A DNA stretch of 22,268 nt from Pinguiococcus pyrenoidosus (GCA_019677205.1 JAAMXY010000944.1:1-22268), one strand, 5' to 3'; shown: positions 1-11,030, counted from the stretch's first letter. Notes: generated from the sequence alone by a model not told the origin. Numbers and translations: made by a program.

Positions 1-2
1 TC

Positions 3-2372
3 GAATCCAGCCTCTCCGTGCCAGAGCTCAGCCCCTACGAGGACGTGACCCTGACGATTCGCCTCATGAACTCGCTGCAGGAGGTGGGCTACGGCTCGGT
101 CGCGCTGGATGAGGTGTTTGAGAAAAGCAGCATCAACGTCAGCGTGCCGCTGGTGGACGGCTTCAACGAGACGGTGGCGGAATTCCGCTGCCGAGCCGCC
201 ATCGCGACCGAGCCGGAAGACCGGTCCCAGACCACTTGGATTGCAGCTGGGATCATCGGCCTCGTCTGCCTCACGAACGTGACGTGGGCCTGGGGCTTCT
301 TTCTGGTGCGCCAGATCATTGTGCTGCTGCTGCCGCTGGTGGCCCTTCGCTTCTACGCGACCTTTCTCGGCGCTCTCTTCGCCCGCGTGGTCTTGCCCAT
401 GCTGCCCTACCCCGTGACGGTCAACGAGCTCAAGATAGACCTGAACGTGGAACGCAAAGCGCTCGGGATCCTCTTCCAGGGTCGAAGGCTCTGCCTGCGG
501 AACCCGCCGGGCTATCCTCACGAGCACGTGCTGGTCATCGAGTGGTTCCACGTGCTGCTGCGAATGTCCTACGCGGGCTTGTGGAACATGCGCAACTGGG
601 CAAGCGTCGGCTGGAAGCTCGACCTCGAGGTTGGCGACGTCTCGGAAGAGGACCCCCCGCGGCTCGCGGTCGCCCAGATAGAGTTTGCGGAGTTCTGTGG
701 CTGCCATGTGACGGTGGAGAAGAACACTTGGCAGGTGCTCAATCTGAAGGACCTGAAGCGGGTAGCGTCGGAGAAGCAGCTCGTCAGGGCTCTGGGAGAT
801 CGACGACGAGACTGGCCGAATACCGTGGACATCTGCGTCCTGGAGGCGCGGAACCTCAGGAATCGCGACGTGCTGTCTCCATTTGCAGACCCGTGGTGCC
901 AGATCACGCTGCGGAGCTTCACCTTCCGGACGGTCTCGCAGCTGAAGACCTTGAATCCGATCTGGAATTCCCAGGTCTTCCGGATGTACGAGAGGGATCC
1001 GTCTGCTGCCTTGCACCTGCAGGTCTTTGACGAGAGGCTCTCCGGCGACAACCTCATCGGCCAGTGGGGCGTCAAGCTCCGAGACCTGGTGAAGTATCCC
1101 ACGACCTTCGGGCCGGGCCGCTATCTCTCCAACGTGAAGGTGGAGGAGAGCGGCTTCTTGACTTGCTGGGTTCCGCTCTGGAACCAGGACTTTTCAGCTC
1201 GGATGGGTGGCGAAGTCAAGATACAGATTCGCTGGTATGCCGACGAGTCCGTCCGCGAGCCACCCCGGGTCTGCGGCCTGACCCCATTCCAGCAGCTGAT
1301 GCAGATGCAGGCCGAGTCCGTCGTGGGACGCGGCGAGGCGAAGAGAGAGCGCATTGTGCTGGGATGCATGCCGCTTCTGTTCAAGGTGCACCGAGTGAGC
1401 TTCCGCCGCCTCCAGATCCAGTATCGAGACCTGTTCTCGGCTTTTCACGACGAGGACGACGAGATGGGGTCCCAGAAGGGCATCTCCCTCGCGCACCTGG
1501 AGATCGGAGCGGAGGTCCTTCACAAGAACGACGCCTTCATCAACGCTTTCCAGCTCCGAGATCGCCTGGTGTCCGAGTTTAAGTCGCGGATAGGAACGAA
1601 TCACCGTGTCCTCTTTCATGCGCTGGAAACCGGCGTGATCTCCTTCGCGAGATCGCGATTCCGGCGCCACAGCCGAGGGAGCCCTGCAAGCCCCGCGGGC
1701 ACCGAGTCCGAGCTGTTGAAGACCTTCTTCCACCAACCTCCGAAGCAGTCGCTGACGCGACGCCTCCAACATCACCTGGTCGGCGCACTCAACCTGCAGA
1801 GCGTCCTCGCGAAGGAGATTCGCGGTGGCATCGCCCAGGAGGACTGGAAGAAGCCGGTGACGAAGAGCGGGACGCTCCAGAAGGGCAAAGGTCCGCCCTT
1901 CGCTCGGCACTGGAGCACGATGAGTGTAGAGCTGAAGGGCCAGACCATGTACTACACGCCGCTGGACAGGAATGGAGAAGTCGAAGACTGGACACGCAAG
2001 ATTGAGCTCAAATCCACCGAGTCCATTTGGATCGACCGCCAGAACTACGAGCTGGTCCTCGTGATGAAGATCCCGTCGAATTTCATGCAGGCCGTGTCCC
2101 ACAGGGGGGGCACACAGTCCACGACGAAGAAAACCCGCCATTTCAGGGTTGATCCGTCCTCCATGGGTGAGGGCGAGGACAAGCTCGAGATCCTCGAGGG
2201 ATGGCTTCACGGCCTCCTCGAGGCCAAGGAAGGGATGCTACCGGAGTCACGGGCACAGATCCAAGTCAGCGTACAAGCAGAAGAAGCGGTGGTGACAGAA
2301 CTGGAGACTCCGCCGACGGCGGAGCAATCTTCACCGGAGGGGAGATGGCGTGCGAACGCAACGAGCTTGTAG
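3..2372 (+). CDS. Membrane-anchored C2 and PH domain protein, 5' partial
   Basis: The frame is open from the left edge, so the start codon lies outside the window. At least 784 residues are visible from base 18 in one uninterrupted exon ending in TAG at 2370-2372. Counting from base 18, residues 1-60 look like the end of another beta-rich, possibly C2, domain. Two hydrophobic segments follow at about 74-98 and 99-130. Residues 135-250 have the pattern of AsmA-like or lipid-transfer beta-grooves: an RNPPGY turn, then repeated short beta strands and an N-x-x-x-L end. A C2 domain spans about 267-400 with candidate calcium ligands D284, D291, D338 and D344 (ADPWC and VFDER motifs). A PH-like domain spans about 618-735, starting GTLQKGK and containing an FARHW strand. 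Inferred role: a membrane-contact, lipid-binding or lipid-transfer protein. The C2 call is firm, the PH call fair and the AsmA-like call tentative. It converges on the next gene with only 44 nt between stops. Confidence 0.8.
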   Translation, partial: ESSLSVPELSPYEDVTLTIRLMNSLQEVGYGSVALDEVFEKSSINVSVPLVDGFNETVAEFRCRAAIATEPEDRSQTTWIAAGIIGLVCLTNVTWAWGFFLVRQIIVLLLPLVALRFYATFLGALFARVVLPMLPYPVTVNELKIDLNVERKALGILFQGRRLCLRNPPGYPHEHVLVIEWFHVLLRMSYAGLWNMRNWASVGWKLDLEVGDVSEEDPPRLAVAQIEFAEFCGCHVTVEKNTWQVLNLKDLKRVASEKQLVRALGDRRRDWPNTVDICVLEARNLRNRDVLSPFADPWCQITLRSFTFRTVSQLKTLNPIWNSQVFRMYERDPSAALHLQVFDERLSGDNLIGQWGVKLRDLVKYPTTFGPGRYLSNVKVEESGFLTCWVPLWNQDFSARMGGEVKIQIRWYADESVREPPRVCGLTPFQQLMQMQAESVVGRGEAKRERIVLGCMPLLFKVHRVSFRRLQIQYRDLFSAFHDEDDEMGSQKGISLAHLEIGAEVLHKNDAFINAFQLRDRLVSEFKSRIGTNHRVLFHALETGVISFARSRFRRHSRGSPASPAGTESELLKTFFHQPPKQSLTRRLQHHLVGALNLQSVLAKEIRGGIAQEDWKKPVTKSGTLQKGKGPPFARHWSTMSVELKGQTMYYTPLDRNGEVEDWTRKIELKSTESIWIDRQNYELVLVMKIPSNFMQAVSHRGGTQSTTKKTRHFRVDPSSMGEGEDKLEILEGWLHGLLEAKEGMLPESRAQIQVSVQAEEAVVTELETPPTAEQSSPEGRWRANATSL

Positions 2373-2416
2373 AAGTGGAAGAGATCAAAGACGGGGATCA
2401 CATCGGTGCCACCTTC

Positions 2417-3635
2417 CTACTGCGGCACCACCGAGGCCCTCTCGTTGGCTTGGGGCATGTCAAGATCGTCAAGCTTCCGAAGCAGCTCCGCAATCTCAGC
2501 GGAATACTCTTCGAGTGAGTTGCCAAGTTGCTGGGCGTCCGACCACAGGTCCAAGCCCGCCTCCAACATCCTCTCATCGTCGAAGGAAAATGCGAAGGGC
2601 TTGTCCTCACCCTCATCCGTCTCTGGACGCTCTTCTGCTCCTCGCAAGGCGGACACAGGATCCCCTTCGTTTGCGCCGTCGTCTGAATGTGCGAGCGTCA
2701 GGCCGTGCTGTAATCGGAGACGCAGCAGCTGCCTCTCCGTGTCTTCTAGGCGAGGGTTCGAGATCGCCTGTCCAGCTGTCGAGCTGCTTCTGTCTTGTTG
2801 CATGCGCTCTTCCAGGGCCATGCGCCGCTGCTGTGCCCTTTCGAGCGCTTCACAGGACAAGCGCCAGGAGCGGAGGTCGCTCGCGTGCGTGCCCAGGGAG
2901 GCAGCCTCGTACTCGGCCATCATCTGCTGATGCACGGTGTCGTCCAAAGCTGCGGCGTTCACGGCGGCTTCCGAGGGCGCATTTGCTTGCTCCGTCCGAC
3001 TTCGCCGCCACTGCTGTAGCCGCTCGATGTAGCCGGTCATGTCTTGCAGAGTGGTCTCGTACTCGTCGGAAATGCCGCCGAGCAGCTTCTCCTGCGCCTC
3101 GCTCAAGGCCTGCACCGCATCCTCCTCGCCGGACTGCTCGTCGCCTTCCTCGTCTTCCCCCTCGGCGGTGGGGGCGAGGAGACAGCGGCTGTCTTCCTTC
3201 CTTCCCTGCGGCGCACCCGTGCCTGGCTCTCGAAGCTGTGCGGCCATCCCCAGGCGATCATCGACCATCGCGGCCTCGGTGATGGCATCTTTCAGCTTCC
3301 TGCGATCCGGCAAGGCGGGAAACTGAGACTGCCGTGATTCTGGCCACACGCAGCGGACTGGTACTTTTTCTTCCCACGCAGTACCTGCGAAGCGTGCTGC
3401 CGTCCATCTCCGCGTCAAAGTCGTCGCTTTTGCAAGGATCTGCAGAGGTGCATGGCTGCGCCTTTTCCTCTAGCCCTTCCCAAGGGAAGAGGTCCGATTC
3501 GGGTATCGGAGAAGGACAGTTCTTCTCAAGCTCTTCGATGGAGACTCCCTCCAGATACGCCTTCTCTGGAGCTTGCAAGGGGAAATGCGGAGCTTCGCGG
3601 CTCCCTTCCGCATGGTCCAGACTCTGCCCCTCCAT
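2417..3635 (-). CDS. Unrecognised acidic coiled-coil protein, two exons
   Basis: Exons on the minus strand are 3635-3385 and 3299-2417, joined by an 85-nt GT-AG intron (3384-3300). The junction codon splits 2+1 and the frame continues cleanly, giving about 377 residues. The start is the first in-frame ATG (3635-3633). The same frame stays open upstream to at least 3764 without an ATG, and a pyrimidine-rich stretch ending in TAG near 3731 could be an acceptor for a 5' exon, so the true N-terminus is unresolved. The protein is rich in Glu, Gln, Arg and Ser. It has an acidic stretch (EGEDEEGDEQSGEED), then heptad-like helices from about residue 150 to 270 with many Leu, Glu, Arg and Gln. No catalytic motif or membrane segment is visible and I do not recognise the family. 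Its 3' end faces the C2/PH gene across 44 nt. Confidence 0.65.
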
Positions 3636-4273
3636 TTTGCTGCCGGGCAACCACGCCTGCTGCCGGGCACGCTCAGAGCGCGGGACGGAACGCTCTCGAA
3701 ACCACCTCGCAGCTTGCTCCTCTCCAGCACTACGCCAGGGGAAAAAGAGGGCCTCGTCAAGCACGCAGCAGCATGGCGAGCGGCCTTTGTAGTGCGGTGA
3801 GAGCTGCGTTTTCCTCGTTTTCTTCTTCGTCCTTTTTGATTTTGTGACAGACTGCCAGGACGATGAATGAAACCGATGTGATTGGTCGTCTAAAATTTGT
3901 CTATTTTGAAGCTATAAAAATATGGTACAAGATAAGGCTGGAGCTGCGTGGAGTTTCTATGGGTTCCTTATTTGCGAGTCACAAGAAGCGAGAAAGCGGA
4001 AACCGATTGGAGCAGATCCTCGCCAATCGCGCAAAGCGTTTGAAGCGAATGTCCAATGATGACATGGGAATAATTTTTAGTTTTTCCGTATCGGCCAACG
4101 ACGTACGCCAAATCTTTTCACCGTCACAGATGATATTTAGCACAGCAACAATACACCTACCAAGTGCATCCACAGCGCTTCACCGCCTAAACTATGACGT
4201 TCACTTTCAGCCTTGGCGCCTCCCTCGCGCCCTCTCGACGCGCCCGAAGCCTCTCTGCGGCTATACTAGCGAC
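3636..4273. promoter_or_regulatory. Divergent spacer upstream of the coiled-coil and HACD genes
   Basis: The left part (3636-3800) probably holds the 5' leader or an unplaced upstream exon of the minus-strand gene. From about 3840 to 4200 the DNA is clearly AT-richer than its surroundings. It contains CCAAT-type boxes (ATTGG at 3881-3885 and 4006-4010, CCAAT at 4023-4027) and a TATA-like CTATAAAAATA at 3912-3922. A bidirectional promoter is likely; the transcription start is not visible. A frame in phase with the HACD start is open from 3863, but I treat it as non-coding. Confidence 0.35.
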
Positions 4274-6969
4274 ATGAAAGCCTACCTGCTTCTTTACAAT
4301 CTCATCTGCGCCGCAGGATGGGCCTTCGTGGTGTTCAAGGGCGTCATGGGCCTCCTGTCGGGAACTGCCCCGCAAGACTTGTATGAAGAGATCCGCAACG
4401 TGCTGGTAAGAACGCCACGATCCTTGGGCTCATGTGGTCTGTGTGGCTCCGGAAAGCCTGAGGGGAGTCGAGAGTGTGAGGAGGATCGGCAACCCGGCGT
4501 GGAAGGCGTTGATAACGCCGGAACTGCTCGAGACCCACAAAGATACGGAGGGAAGTCGACGCTGTTTTCAGGGAGTTGCGCTCTTCTGATCTCAAGTGCG
4601 GCGATTGCGAGGCTTCCCTCTACATACGAATCTCACGAGGAGCGCAGAAAAGCGCCGAGAGAATGCTTGCCTAAGGCACATCTTCGCTGCTCCTTAGGTG
4701 CCCGTCCAGACGCTGATGCTGATGGAAGTGGTCCACTCCCTCGTGGGCTTCGTCCGCAGCCCGGCGAGCACGGTGCTCGTGCAAGTGAGCAGCCGCATCT
4801 TCATCATCTGGGGCCAGACGGACCCGGTGCCGGAGGCGCAGGCGCACTGGAGCCTCTACCTGATCGTCCTCAGCTGGGGCATCACGGAAACCATTCGGTA
4901 TCTGTTCTACTTCTGCAACCTCCTGGGCAGCGTGCCGTACCCGCTCTTCTGGCTGCGCTACTCGACCTTCCTGTGCCTGTATCCCAGCGGCATCACCGGG
5001 GAGATCCTGCAGACCCTCGTGGCGCGCGGCTATTGGCAGGAGCATCAGCCCATGTGGTACCGCGCATCCATCGTCACCTTGCTGCTGTACGTGCCCGGAA
5101 GTCCCGGAATGATCGGCAACATGTGGAACAATCGTCAGAAGAGCTTCAAGAAGCGGAGCCTGGCGGCGAAGGGCGCGCGGGCCCTCAACGGCGTCGTGTG
5201 GCCGAAGGACAAGCGTGGAGAGCGGAGCACGACCAACACGAACAAGTCCCTCCTCGAGAACGCCAACCTGGCTGGCGGAGCGCTCGGCGAAGAGCTGGCG
5301 GCAAAGGTCCGGAAGGAGAAGAACTGGCGCTTTGGCTATCAGAAGCACTTGCTGGAGCACGTCAAGCTGCTCTTGCAGTCCGAGGACACCGCACTGAAGG
5401 TGGCGCGCGCCGGCCTAGACTACGCTCAGCAGACCTTCATGTTCGTCCGCAACGGCGAGGAGACGACGCTCAAGGAGGCGATGAGCAAGTATGGCACGCA
5501 CGACTACGAGACTGCTGAGATGCGCGGATCCCAGCCGATGCCGAGCAAGAACGAGACCTACCTCAACTACGGCGGCAAGGTCGGCCAGCCCTACGCAAGC
5601 TTCAAGGATCGGCGGCACACGAAGATTTCCGGCGCGGAGCTGCGCAAGCAGCTCAACGTCTGGGTCAAGCACGGTTGCATCGAGGCCGACGTTGCCGAGG
5701 CCATCGCGCTCGTGCAGGAGAACGAGAACGAGTGGCTGGACTTGCGCGACACCTACTTCGTGCTGCTTGGCGCGTCGAGTGCGATGGGCCCGCTGTACTT
5801 CCTCCTGAGCCTCGGCGCGAACCTGATCTGCGTGGACCTGGATCGCCCTTTCATCTGGACCAAGATTTTCGACGCCTGCCAAGTCAGCCCCGGAAGGATC
5901 TTCTTCCCCGTCAAGAAGGGCGTGGACTGGAAGGGCCTCATCGCGAACGGAAAGCTGGACGAGCTCGCCGGCAAGAGCGGATCCAATCTCATGTCCGACA
6001 CTCCGGAGATCGGGGCGTGGCTCACGGAAGTGTGCCCGGGAAAGCAGCTCGTCGTGGGCGCGTACGTCTACCTGACTGGCTCGCTCTTCCCGCAAATCAC
6101 CATGGCCTGCGACTGCATCATCGAAAAGGTGTGCGAAGCGAGGCGCGACACAATCTTGGCGAGCCTGTGCACGCCGACGGACGCGCACGTGGTCACCACG
6201 GAGGCGGCGAAGCGCGTGGAGGAGAACTACAGGAAGGCACCCGCATGGCAGAAAATGTTCGAGTCGCTGGGGCTCCTGAAGCGCAACAAGATGATTTCTG
6301 TCGGCGCCTTCAGCTTCGTCAATGGCATCGTCCCCGAGCAGGGCCCCAACTACATCATGAGCAAGCGCATCCAGCACTGGCGAGCGATGGTGGCGCGGAA
6401 GGACGGCCACGTCGTCAGCAGTAACGTTGCGCCCTCCACTGCGACTGCCTCCGTGACGCAGAATGCATCGTTTGCGGCTGCCTACGCTGAGATGCATCGA
6501 TTTAGTGCCGTGGAAGTGGTGTACCAGGAGCTCAGCCTGAGCGCCATGGGCAACCTCCTTGTCTACGACATTCGCCACCCCAAGTCTGCAGCGAACCCGG
6601 CCACGCCGCTTGCGCATCCTCTGTGCCTGATGCAGGCCACGGCGTGGCACGGCGGGGTGAATCAGTGTCCCTACACCATCGGTACGTTCTGTCTTTTGTC
6701 CTTTGTTTTTTTTGTTTTCTCTTTTTGTTTTTGTTTTTGTTTGTGCTTGGCCACGGTCCTGCAGTCCCCGGTAAGAGGCGAAGCTGGAGTCCTCACTAAT
6801 GGAGAATCTCTCTACGACAGCTACCATCGGGGTGCCAAGCGCGATCATCTACTATCTGAAGACCTTCGCGCTTCACATCGTGTGCGGCTTGCTTGTCGGC
6901 TTCTCGACGATCAACTACATCGTCCACGGCGAGCTTCCCCTGCCTCTGGCGAAGCTTGTGGAGGCCTAG
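4274..6969 (+). CDS. Very-long-chain 3-hydroxyacyl-CoA dehydratase (HACD/PHS1/PTPLA) fused to an SDR-like domain
   Basis: Exons 4274-4405, 4698-6681 and 6821-6969 (introns 292 and 139 nt, GT-AG; the second is T-rich) encode 754 residues. Residues 1-200 are a HACD domain. They begin MKAYLLLYN, have several hydrophobic helices and contain the family's catalytic Tyr-Glu pair in LYPSGITGE (Y139, E146, seven apart as in yeast Phs1). HACD removes water from 3-hydroxyacyl-CoA in ER fatty-acid elongation. Residues about 390-620 look like a short-chain dehydrogenase: GASSAMG (402-408) after a beta strand, then S583, Y596 and K600 in an S-x12-Y-x-x-x-K layout. The C-terminus (about 700-754) is hydrophobic. 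Inferred: one polypeptide doing both 3-ketoacyl-CoA reduction and dehydration, two consecutive steps. The HACD call is firm. The SDR call is inferred from motif spacing, and the glycine motif departs from the canonical TGxxxGIG. Confidence 0.88.
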
Positions 6970-7152
6970 AGCAGCAGGGTGAATGACGCAGTGGCACCAA
7001 TGAAGTGGACTACCGGTGGGAGGGGGTTCCTGGTCGGGAAGCCGCTTAGCTAGCAACGGATTTCTTTGCGCCTACGCGAGCCACGCCGAGCGATCAGAGG
7101 GACGTGCTCCGCCCTCCGTCTGATCTTTTCCATTCCTAGCCTATCTTCCATC

Positions 7153-10100
7153 CTAGAGCGCTCCCAATCTAACCAACTCCATGGCGGAGTCCTGCAGATG
7201 CACCAGAAGCTTGGTGATGAAGCCCGCGCCGGTCTCCCCTTCGTCAACCAGCTTGACAAGCTCTTCGCCAGCAAGGGTCGTGGTCGCCTCCAGGGCTTGT
7301 CGGAACCAGGACGCGGAGGGCATGCCCGCTTCAGGGTTCTCCTTGGCCCACTGGGCGGTCTCATGGAGCACGCTGTGGAGCATGAACGCAAGCTGCGGCA
7401 GGCAAGCTCGCCGCAACGCTTGGGCCTCCTTCTCGGAGAGCTCCCTCTGTCGATCCCGCATCTTGTTGAGGCCTGCAGACATCTCCGGATTGGCATTCAG
7501 CCAGCCCCCCGCACACTTGAACACATCGAGGATGGCGTCTCTGGCCTCATTGGCTTCCTGCGCTACTGCGGACGCGGCCTCTCCAACAGACTCCATCGCC
7601 ATGTCAAATGAGGAGGCGCCAAGGGCGCCAACAGCCTTCCCCTGGGACAGCGTCATGCGCCAGGCCAGAAAAGCTTCGTGCGCCTTCAAAAAGTTCCTCC
7701 AGTGCGCGTGCTCCCGCTGCGTACTGACGGCAGTCTCGTCGAGCTCCAGTCTCCCAGTAAACCTGCGTTCCAGCAGGATTGCCGCAGCGATGCCCTCCGC
7801 AGAGACCGCGGACGTGTCGCCCGGCTCGTGCGCATCGGAGGCGTGAAGGAAGAGCTTCCGAAGGATGCAATTCCCCGCATGCACTGCTTCCAGGGCAGGA
7901 GAGAAGTCCAGGACCGGGCCCACCGTCTGCATATTGTCTTGCGCAAGAAAGAACCACTCCAGCGCCTGCACTCGGATGAAGTCCTCTAGCCTCACGCCGG
8001 CTTTCTGTGCCAGAGCGGGCAGTTGGGCAGCGGAGGGGCCCGTCATTGCTCGCTCCGGAGACCTGCACAGCTCCGCCACGGCGAGGACGATCATGTCCGG
8101 CACCTCGGACGGAAACCACCTGAACGCAGCCTCGAGAGCCTTCCGCCTCTCCCCCGTGTGCACGAGCACCTTCATGAGGTCAACATAGGTTCTCAATCGG
8201 ATCTGCTTCGGAAGCAGCGAGACGTACGTCGCGACTAGGCTGGTCTGCTGGGATTCAATGAGACCCTTCGCGTAGCCCAAAAGCAGCGCGTCGCACTGAT
8301 AGCCCGGAACTTCATCGTGGCTCAGCGCCATCCGTGCCAGTAGGGCGACATGTGCTGCAAAGCACAGAAGCCAGGGATTCTCCGCCTTCGTGGTAGGTGC
8401 TTCGCACTCGCTTGCGAGGCCATGCAGGAGATCCACGATGGCCCCGGATCCTAGGATGAAAGCCTTCTGCGTTCGATGAATTGCTGACGCCGACGCCTTG
8501 CGGACTTTCTCCATGGAGCTCTCCTCAAGCCTCTCGAAGACTTCCAGCACATCCAGCGAAGCTAGGCCGCGGAGGTCTTCAGCGGCCCTCAAGTCTTGGG
8601 CGACGTTGCCGGACACGTGCGGGTAGAGCTTGCTGAGCTGCTGCTGCCGCGCCCGATGCTTCGCCAGAGCTTCGTCGACATGCTGGTCCACCATCATCTT
8701 GAAATATATCCAGCAATGATGCTCCCATTTGCCTTTCACCAGCGGGCTTGTCAAAGCCAGGTTCAAATCCAAGCCCAGGATAGACAGGACAGTTCCCTCC
8801 ACCGAAGGGGTCGTCAAGATCCTGCCCCGACGCGTGTTCATCGACTGAAATCCCCTTGCATGATCGCCTGACAGCATCTTCCTTGCGCTCGCCCGACACA
8901 TGCGCCTCCAAAGCGCCATGCGCGGTTGGCCGAGGCGGTTGCAGACGCCATTTGGCTGTTTCTGCACCTTGCTGTAGGCGCCGCCGCCAAGGATCGCCGC
9001 GCGCCACTGCTGTCCTTTCCGAAGGCACAGGTCTATCGCGCTTTCCAAGCTGCCCGCCCGCAACAGCTGCCAGACCCCCAGCATGAGCTTCAGCTCCACC
9101 TCCTCGTCCTCGGGATCGAGAGGCGTATAGCTAGAAAGAAGAAGGGGATGCAGAGCAAGGTTATCGGCAGAGCCAAATCCAGAAGCCGCTTTCAGCAGTG
9201 AAGAGCGTCCTACCTTGGTGTCCCATTGGACGGAATGGCAGAGCTTTGATAGGGGCCATCGGGGTCGACGCTGTCCACCCCGTCCATCGAAGGGCGGGCT
9301 CCGCTCCGCTTCAAGCGCTTCGTCGTGGCGTGCCAGTTCTCATCCCTTCCCACCGTCAAGTCGTCCTGCGCGTCGATGGGATCCAGGTACGCGTCCTCGA
9401 GGCTTTCCGTCACCATCCTGGACATCTCCAGATCTTCCCTGGCATAGGTCGGGTCCGAGTAGGCATCTTCCAACCACTCTGTGACCACCTTGTAGAGCTT
9501 CAGGGTTCGATCGTGCTGCGACAGGTGGCCTTCGATCTCATCCTCCGTCGCATCGGGCGGAATGGCGTCCTCATCGTGTGCGATTTCTGCTGCGTCGAGC
9601 TCCTCGAGATGAAACGAGCACATCCGCTGGATCAGGCTCCAGGTGTCGCGTTCCTTTCTGAGCCGCTCGATCTGCACCCATGGGTGCTGCTTTGGATGCC
9701 TTGCGGCCAGGTCTCTCGCGCGAGCTGCTTGCCCCAGCTCTCGGAGGAGCCCATCGGTGATTGCGGTCAAGGCCTCGGCCAAGGGTCGTCCGTCCAGGCC
9801 ATCCGACACGAGGCTGTGGATGTCTGGTGCATCGGTCCTGCTCGCCCCTCGCTCAAGGAAGGCCTCCAAGGCGTCGTGGAATTGCTTCTCCAGGGGATGC
9901 GCGTGCCTCGCCGCGAGCTCGCCATCCACTTCCATGCTTTCAATCGTGGTGTTGCCGGCCACTGCATGTGCCGTGTCGATGGAAGGAAGGGCAAAGGACC
10001 CTCCTTCGGCAGCAGTCGCCTCGCTGAAGCCGGCGCTGAAGTCCAGGAAGCCACTGCGAATGCTGGTGTCGACGCTTCGCAACGCGCCTGGCACTCCACT

Positions 10101-11030
10101 GACATCAAGGAATGAGTACGCGCCCTGCTGCAGCTGCTGCGGGTGCTGCTGCCGTGGTTGCTGCGATGGGCCTGGTGACATCGCCTGCATCTGCCGGAGA
10201 ACATCCCTCGTGGAGACGTCCTGCTGCAGAGAGCCAAAGAGGGGGACGATCTCCATTTGGATCACTCCTTCAATGCCACAATCCCGAATCAGCCAGTCGT
10301 CCAGCATGACCCTGCCGCCGTGCGTGATGCGCAGGCTGCCTAGACTAGGAACCTTCGTCGTGTATGGATAGCCCAGCCCCCGAAGGTGCTCAAACGCCAA
10401 CCGTTTGACCTCCACCACGGAGGCCTCGCCATCGACCTGGGGCAAGAGGAAGCTGTATCCGTCACTCAACGCCACCGTGATCTGCATGAAATGCCCGACA
10501 GAAGGAGCAAGCCGCGCTGCCCGAGACTCGCTGGTATCCGTCCTCTGCGGCGGAGCTCCCTGAGGCGTCATGACGACCTGTGGATCTGGGGGAGGCGGCG
10601 GCACTGGCGGCTGCAGATCGACACCCAGGGCATCCGCACTGCCGTGGCCATGGCCTGGAAACACCATGGGCTCTGGAAGCGGAGACAAGGCGTCGCCAAA
10701 GGCGGCCAGCGAGCTAATTGCCCTCCGAGGGGTGCTCTCCGACAGCACCACTGGCCTGTCCGGCAGCACCATCGGTCTGTCGGGCGCGGACAGGCCGTCA
10801 AAGCGGAATCCTACGCCCTCCTCCTCCTGTGGCGTACTTGACATGGGCATGCTCTCCTCCAAAAGCCGCAAGGCGCGCTCTCCCTGTGCCACAGCCGAAG
10901 GACGAGACCAGGATCATGCTGAGGCTCATAAGCTGCGAGAACACCAGCCGTTCTCCTCGCCATTTACCTGGGCGATCAGGTCATCCGTAGACATGGGATC
11001 AGAAGCCATAGCTTCTGTGTCGAGGTCCAT
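7153..11030 (-). CDS. NUP107: Nucleoporin NUP107 with an N-terminal ubiquitin-like domain
   Basis: Minus-strand exons 11030-10968, 10883-9214 and 9130-7153 (GT-AG introns of 84 and 83 nt) give 1,236 residues from the ATG of MDLDTEAMA. NUP107/Nup84 belongs to the Y-complex scaffold of the nuclear pore. The signature region spans exons 2 and 3: a PLDPEDEEVE segment, then WQLLRAGSLESAIDLCLRKG and QQWRAAI, matching the family's Trp, LIRAG and GQPWRA core. All-helical repeats continue to the C-terminus. The N-terminal third is low-complexity, with a Pro run and Gln-rich stretches. It also contains a ubiquitin-like fold at about residues 155-234 (strand QITVALSDG, helix SVVEVKRLAFEHL, then LRITHGGRVMLDD and DCGIEGV). 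That domain and the start of the NUP107 region share one uninterrupted exon, so the fusion is unlikely to be an artefact of joining genes. It converges on the HACD gene with 183 nt between stops. Confidence 0.85.

Noticed and set aside
1194-2210. 338-codon minus-strand open frame under the C2/PH gene
   Set aside because: Antisense shadow; the + strand has C2 and PH motifs in the same stretch.
5415-6848. 477-codon open frame on the minus strand, antisense to the HACD-SDR gene
   Set aside because: It overlaps exon 2 of a recognisable gene, has Arg/His/Leu/Val-rich composition typical of the complement of GC-rich coding DNA, and shows no family features.
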